NCBI GenBank assembly: GCA_902779165.1
Contig: CACZAN010000013.1
Location: forward strand, 26,512 to 90,511
From: an uncultured Bacteroidales bacterium
Lineage (GTDB): Bacteria > Bacteroidota > Bacteroidia > Bacteroidales > Bacteroidaceae
Length of the DNA: 64,000 nucleotides
Direction: 5' to 3'
This document shows positions 62,901 to 64,000 of this stretch, piece after piece (positions within the stretch are counted from its first letter, which is position 1; every line of letters starts with the position of its first letter). A program made the position numbers and the translations under genes. The notes beneath the pieces are model-generated. The model made no database searches, was not told the DNA's origin, and worked only from the letters and a program-made list of their open reading frames with translations.

Positions 62901-63412
62901 ATGTCGGCGGGTGCCGAGCCCTTGTTGTCCCAGTTGATGCTGAAGGTCTCGTCCAGCCCCCAAGCCACCGAGCAGTGGTCGAAGATCATCTTCGTGCCGT
63001 TGGCAATTCCCAAGGCGTCCTTGCCCGACGAGCCGCCCTTGCCCATGCGGAATTTCATGTGGCGGACGATGCAGTTGTCGGCGCCGGAGAACGAGACTGC
63101 GTCACCGTAGACCACTACGCCCTCGCCCGGGGCCGTCTGTCCGGCCACCGTCAGGTTCTTCGCGAACGAGAGGCGCGACGTCAGCTTGATGATGCCCGCG
63201 ACATCGAACACCACGATGCGGTTCGGCTGACTCACCGCATCGCGCAGCGAACCGCTGCCGCTGTCGTTCAGGTTCGTCACGTGGTACACCTTCCCGCCGC
63301 GCCCGCCGATGGCGAAGCGCCCCCAGCCCTCGGCGCCGGGGAAAGCCAACTGCTGCGCCTGAACAGCGGCACACATCAGCACCGCCAGCCCCCACAAACA
63401 GAGCCTTTTCAT
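59939..63412 (-). CDS. Secreted PL1 pectate lyase with autotransporter-type beta repeats
   Basis: The start MKRLCLWGLAVLMCAAVQAQ at 63412 is a canonical signal peptide. The frame is open further up through five 8-residue repeats (MNADWKAG), which are probably untranslated. The lyase domain has IVVFDVAGIIKLTSRL, NCIVRHMKFRMGKGG and KMIFDHCSVAWGLDETF, as in PL1 beta-helices. A fibronectin-III-like segment follows (VKTQPKQVEM at its end), then autotransporter-associated repeats (GKGTLTLGTTNTYTGATVL, DWRLTGANVYTGTTTV). The end YDLQGRSIST ... RGIIVKEGRKYMKCK is an export module. Expected role: depolymerising pectin outside the cell. Confidence 0.88.
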   Translation of the reverse strand: MKRLCLWGLAVLMCAAVQAQQLAFPGAEGWGRFAIGGRGGKVYHVTNLNDSGSGSLRDAVSQPNRIVVFDVAGIIKLTSRLSFAKNLTVAGQTAPGEGVVVYGDAVSFSGADNCIVRHMKFRMGKGGSSGKDALGIANGTKMIFDHCSVAWGLDETFSINWDNKGSAPADITIQNCIIGQGLLTHSAGGLIQADRISLYRNLYCDNDTRNNKIKGVNQYVNCLVYNWQSGCYLMGGDSEGTSFANATNNLFINGPAGGGNAMTGANAKFHLYAADNWQDRNADGLFNPYEIPRSEYSGGPTFEALPYDYPELPAWKATQLVDSLLPEVGASLPYRDLADCYMVHQVRSLGTEGGIISSEAQLPIGAPTAWKLTSFGKPADSDGDGMPDEWENANGTNPAKDDAMLLADNGYANIENYINSLTRSNRVPFLRAPVLLAFHSSTDSRITLQWYDFTEGETAFCVEMKQQGEWKEVAQAPAGSERLTLSDLPAGSSFEVRMRALKDADLYSDYTAVLTVKTQPKQVEMVDIQNYQPDLRWQQGTGEWNFADANWSGQLFTNRKKVLIDAAEDADITLTETVEPEAVVVNTDADISLRGSGAIGGSTSMNKAGKGTLTLGTTNTYTGATVLHSGTLSFSTLKDGEVPSAIGASSEFGQNWIWNGGIWNYTGATTSTNRSANLYADTEFDVANSSATVTMNGRIEGPASVSFGGKGKVQAASEAFFGYEGATIVRGGTLYLPYLGTLEDKKLQLGSSQKLVLAGGTFATKDANDNYTTYVFPIEAAEGTKSVFEPYRNCYIKSAFTGTGTIDFRISWVREYLQGDWTGFYGRLIGNGTGSSNQLMLDTKTGIPNGVVELKGAIVMIYWQTNGDLHIGGLSGAAQSTLGGSSKQTAGHKMTWRIGGANTNETFAGTINDCASNTAEKYYGTTTIVKEGSGDWRLTGANVYTGTTTVEGGRLIVNGSHTGGGAYTVKDGATLMGRGSIGSRVTVQSGATLCAGDTLVSSQTLKLTAGLTVARGGEVQFPIAYNGTQVKFNRISINGTCAINGATLVLDLKQDEPLPDGTTMKLFTSLGTLSGTGFSTIVPERPSETQLWDTSSLLKDGTLRVVKDESLGVEGTKSGKHPLHAAQTYDLQGRSISTPSTARGIIVKEGRKYMKCK

Positions 63413-63416
63413 TATC

Positions 63417-63549
63417 ATACCAGCTTTCCAATCTGTATTCATACCAGCTTTCCAATCTGCGTTCATACCAGCATTCCAATCTGCGTTCATACCAGCTTTC
63501 CAATCTGCGTTCATACCAGCATACCAATCTGCATTCATACCAGCATACC
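63417..63549 (-). repeat. 24-bp tandem repeat upstream of the lyase start
   Basis: Five full units (63417, 63441, 63465, 63489, 63513) plus a 13-bp partial. On the minus strand every unit begins with an in-frame ATG (M-N-A/T-D-W-x-A-G). Confidence 0.93.
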
Positions 63550-63630
63550 TATGTTATATATAATAGCAATGTTGCCCTCGGGCGCTCCTTTTTTGCGCTC
63601 CCAGAGCCGATTTTTCATACTTTTGCGCCG

Positions 63631-63638
63631 CAAATTTA
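63631..63638 (-). promoter_or_regulatory. -7 box for the lyase gene
   Basis: Minus strand TAAATTTG matches TAnnTTTG; no clear -33 TTTG. It would give a ~210-base leader that includes the 24-bp repeats. Confidence 0.5.
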
Positions 63639-63741
63639 CTCATTTCCTATGTAACCGCCGTGAATCTTTATCTTTTTTAACAAAAAATCAAGTTTCGCAC
63701 CTGATGCCGTAGGCATCCGACACCCTCAACACGTCCAGCGG

Positions 63742-63829
63742 TATCGGCCGATACGAATACACGTATCGCCTGATACATAAATATATAAAGACCGATACAG
63801 ATATATGTCCCGGCCTTTGCGTATATACA
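63742..63829 (+). repeat. 22-bp repeat array near the window end
   Basis: Four units at 63742, 63764, 63786 and 63808. TATCGGCCGATAC, TATCGCCTGATAC, AAAGACCGATAC and CCCGGCCTTTGCGTATATAC occupy equivalent positions. The last closely matches the array at 24842-24863. Confidence 0.6.
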
Positions 63830-63830
63830 C

Positions 63831-63865
63831 AAAAAGCCCCGCCACGTTTCATAACGAGGCGGAGC
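63831..63865 (-). terminator. Intrinsic terminator, minus strand
   Basis: On the minus strand, GCTCCGCC and GGCGGGGC form a stem with one mismatch and inner CGTT/AACG pairing, followed by TTTTT. It would serve a gene entering from the right. Confidence 0.7.
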
Positions 63866-64000
63866 TTCATTCAATTTTTCATTTTTCATTGCTCATTTCC
63901 GACCCCAACTCCCCTCCCCGGGGTAGTGAGGAATCAGGGGATTGACTGCGCTCGACCTATGGTCGCTTCATGCTTGAAGAATGTCAATAACCCCGAACGA
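63866..64000. other. Window end, no gene seen
   Basis: No ORF. 63945-63985 contains CGCTCGACCTATGGTCGCTT and CATGCTTGAAG, a loose relative of the dispersed repeat at 26730 and 59771. Confidence 0.4.

Noticed and set aside
63413-63538. N-terminal extension of the lyase through the MNADW repeats as the true start
   Set aside because: It would bury the signal peptide behind ~40 hydrophilic residues; the start at MKRLCLWG is far more plausible, though translation in the array is not excluded.
62603-63712. 369-codon plus-strand frame opposite the pectate lyase
   Set aside because: Its composition follows the complementary codons of the lyase, and it runs through the 24-bp repeat array as a repeated peptide; no family resemblance.

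Overview
The window looks like a chromosomal segment of a Prevotella-type member of the Bacteroidales. Three things point there: Bacteroidetes promoters (a TTTG box about 20 bp upstream of TAnnTTTG) in front of many genes; several large secreted proteins ending in the short C-terminal module typical of Prevotella exported proteins (W/YD-x-x-G-R ... KGIY-V-x-x-GKKVVVK); and Bacteroidetes-restricted families such as DUF4831, DUF4837 and BspA-like leucine-rich repeats. Assignments rest on motif recognition by eye; no database search was run.

Layout. 1-13.9 kb holds the end of a beta-helix-like surface protein, a 3,385-residue secreted protein with LamG domains, two lipoproteins, a ~60-residue peptide gene, a frameshifted small gene and a small coupled gene. 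13.9-24.9 kb is an AT-rich defence island: an ABC-type ATPase plus TOPRIM-like pair (OLD/AbiL/PARIS style), a complete type I restriction-modification locus (hsdR, half-length hsdS, hsdM) with a PrrC-type anticodon nuclease between hsdS and hsdM, an AbiH-like gene and a RhuM-family remnant. Both ends of the island carry a shared 19-bp sequence and arrays with a 22-bp period. 25.2-41.6 kb is a run of minus-strand genes: hpt, adk, a DUF4831 protein, then a SIR2-like/TIR fusion, a membrane-spanning STAND NTPase and two exported proteins sharing the STAND ectodomain (the last three linked by 4-bp overlaps), followed by a CotH-kinase/lamin-tail protein and an L,D-transpeptidase lipoprotein.

41.7-56.2 kb is mostly housekeeping on the plus strand: the NAD(P)HX repair enzyme, Obg GTPase, gamma-carbonic anhydrase, a DUF4837 lipoprotein, a secreted C10 cysteine protease, AMP nucleosidase, HolA, an HTH regulator, PyrK and PyrD, and a ComEA-like protein; a small HsdR_N-like nuclease-fold gene lies on the minus strand. 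56.3-63.5 kb carries two large minus-strand secreted proteins, an M60 (mucinase-type) metallopeptidase framed by leucine-rich repeats and a PL1 pectate lyase with autotransporter-type beta repeats.

The strongest candidate for an undescribed system is the 30.4-39.2 kb operon. A TIR effector fused to a degenerate SIR2-like domain sits beside a STAND switch whose sensor region is predicted to lie outside the cytoplasmic membrane, together with two exported paralogues of that sensor region. This suggests envelope-to-cytoplasm signalling ending in NAD+ depletion or a nucleotide signal (inference).
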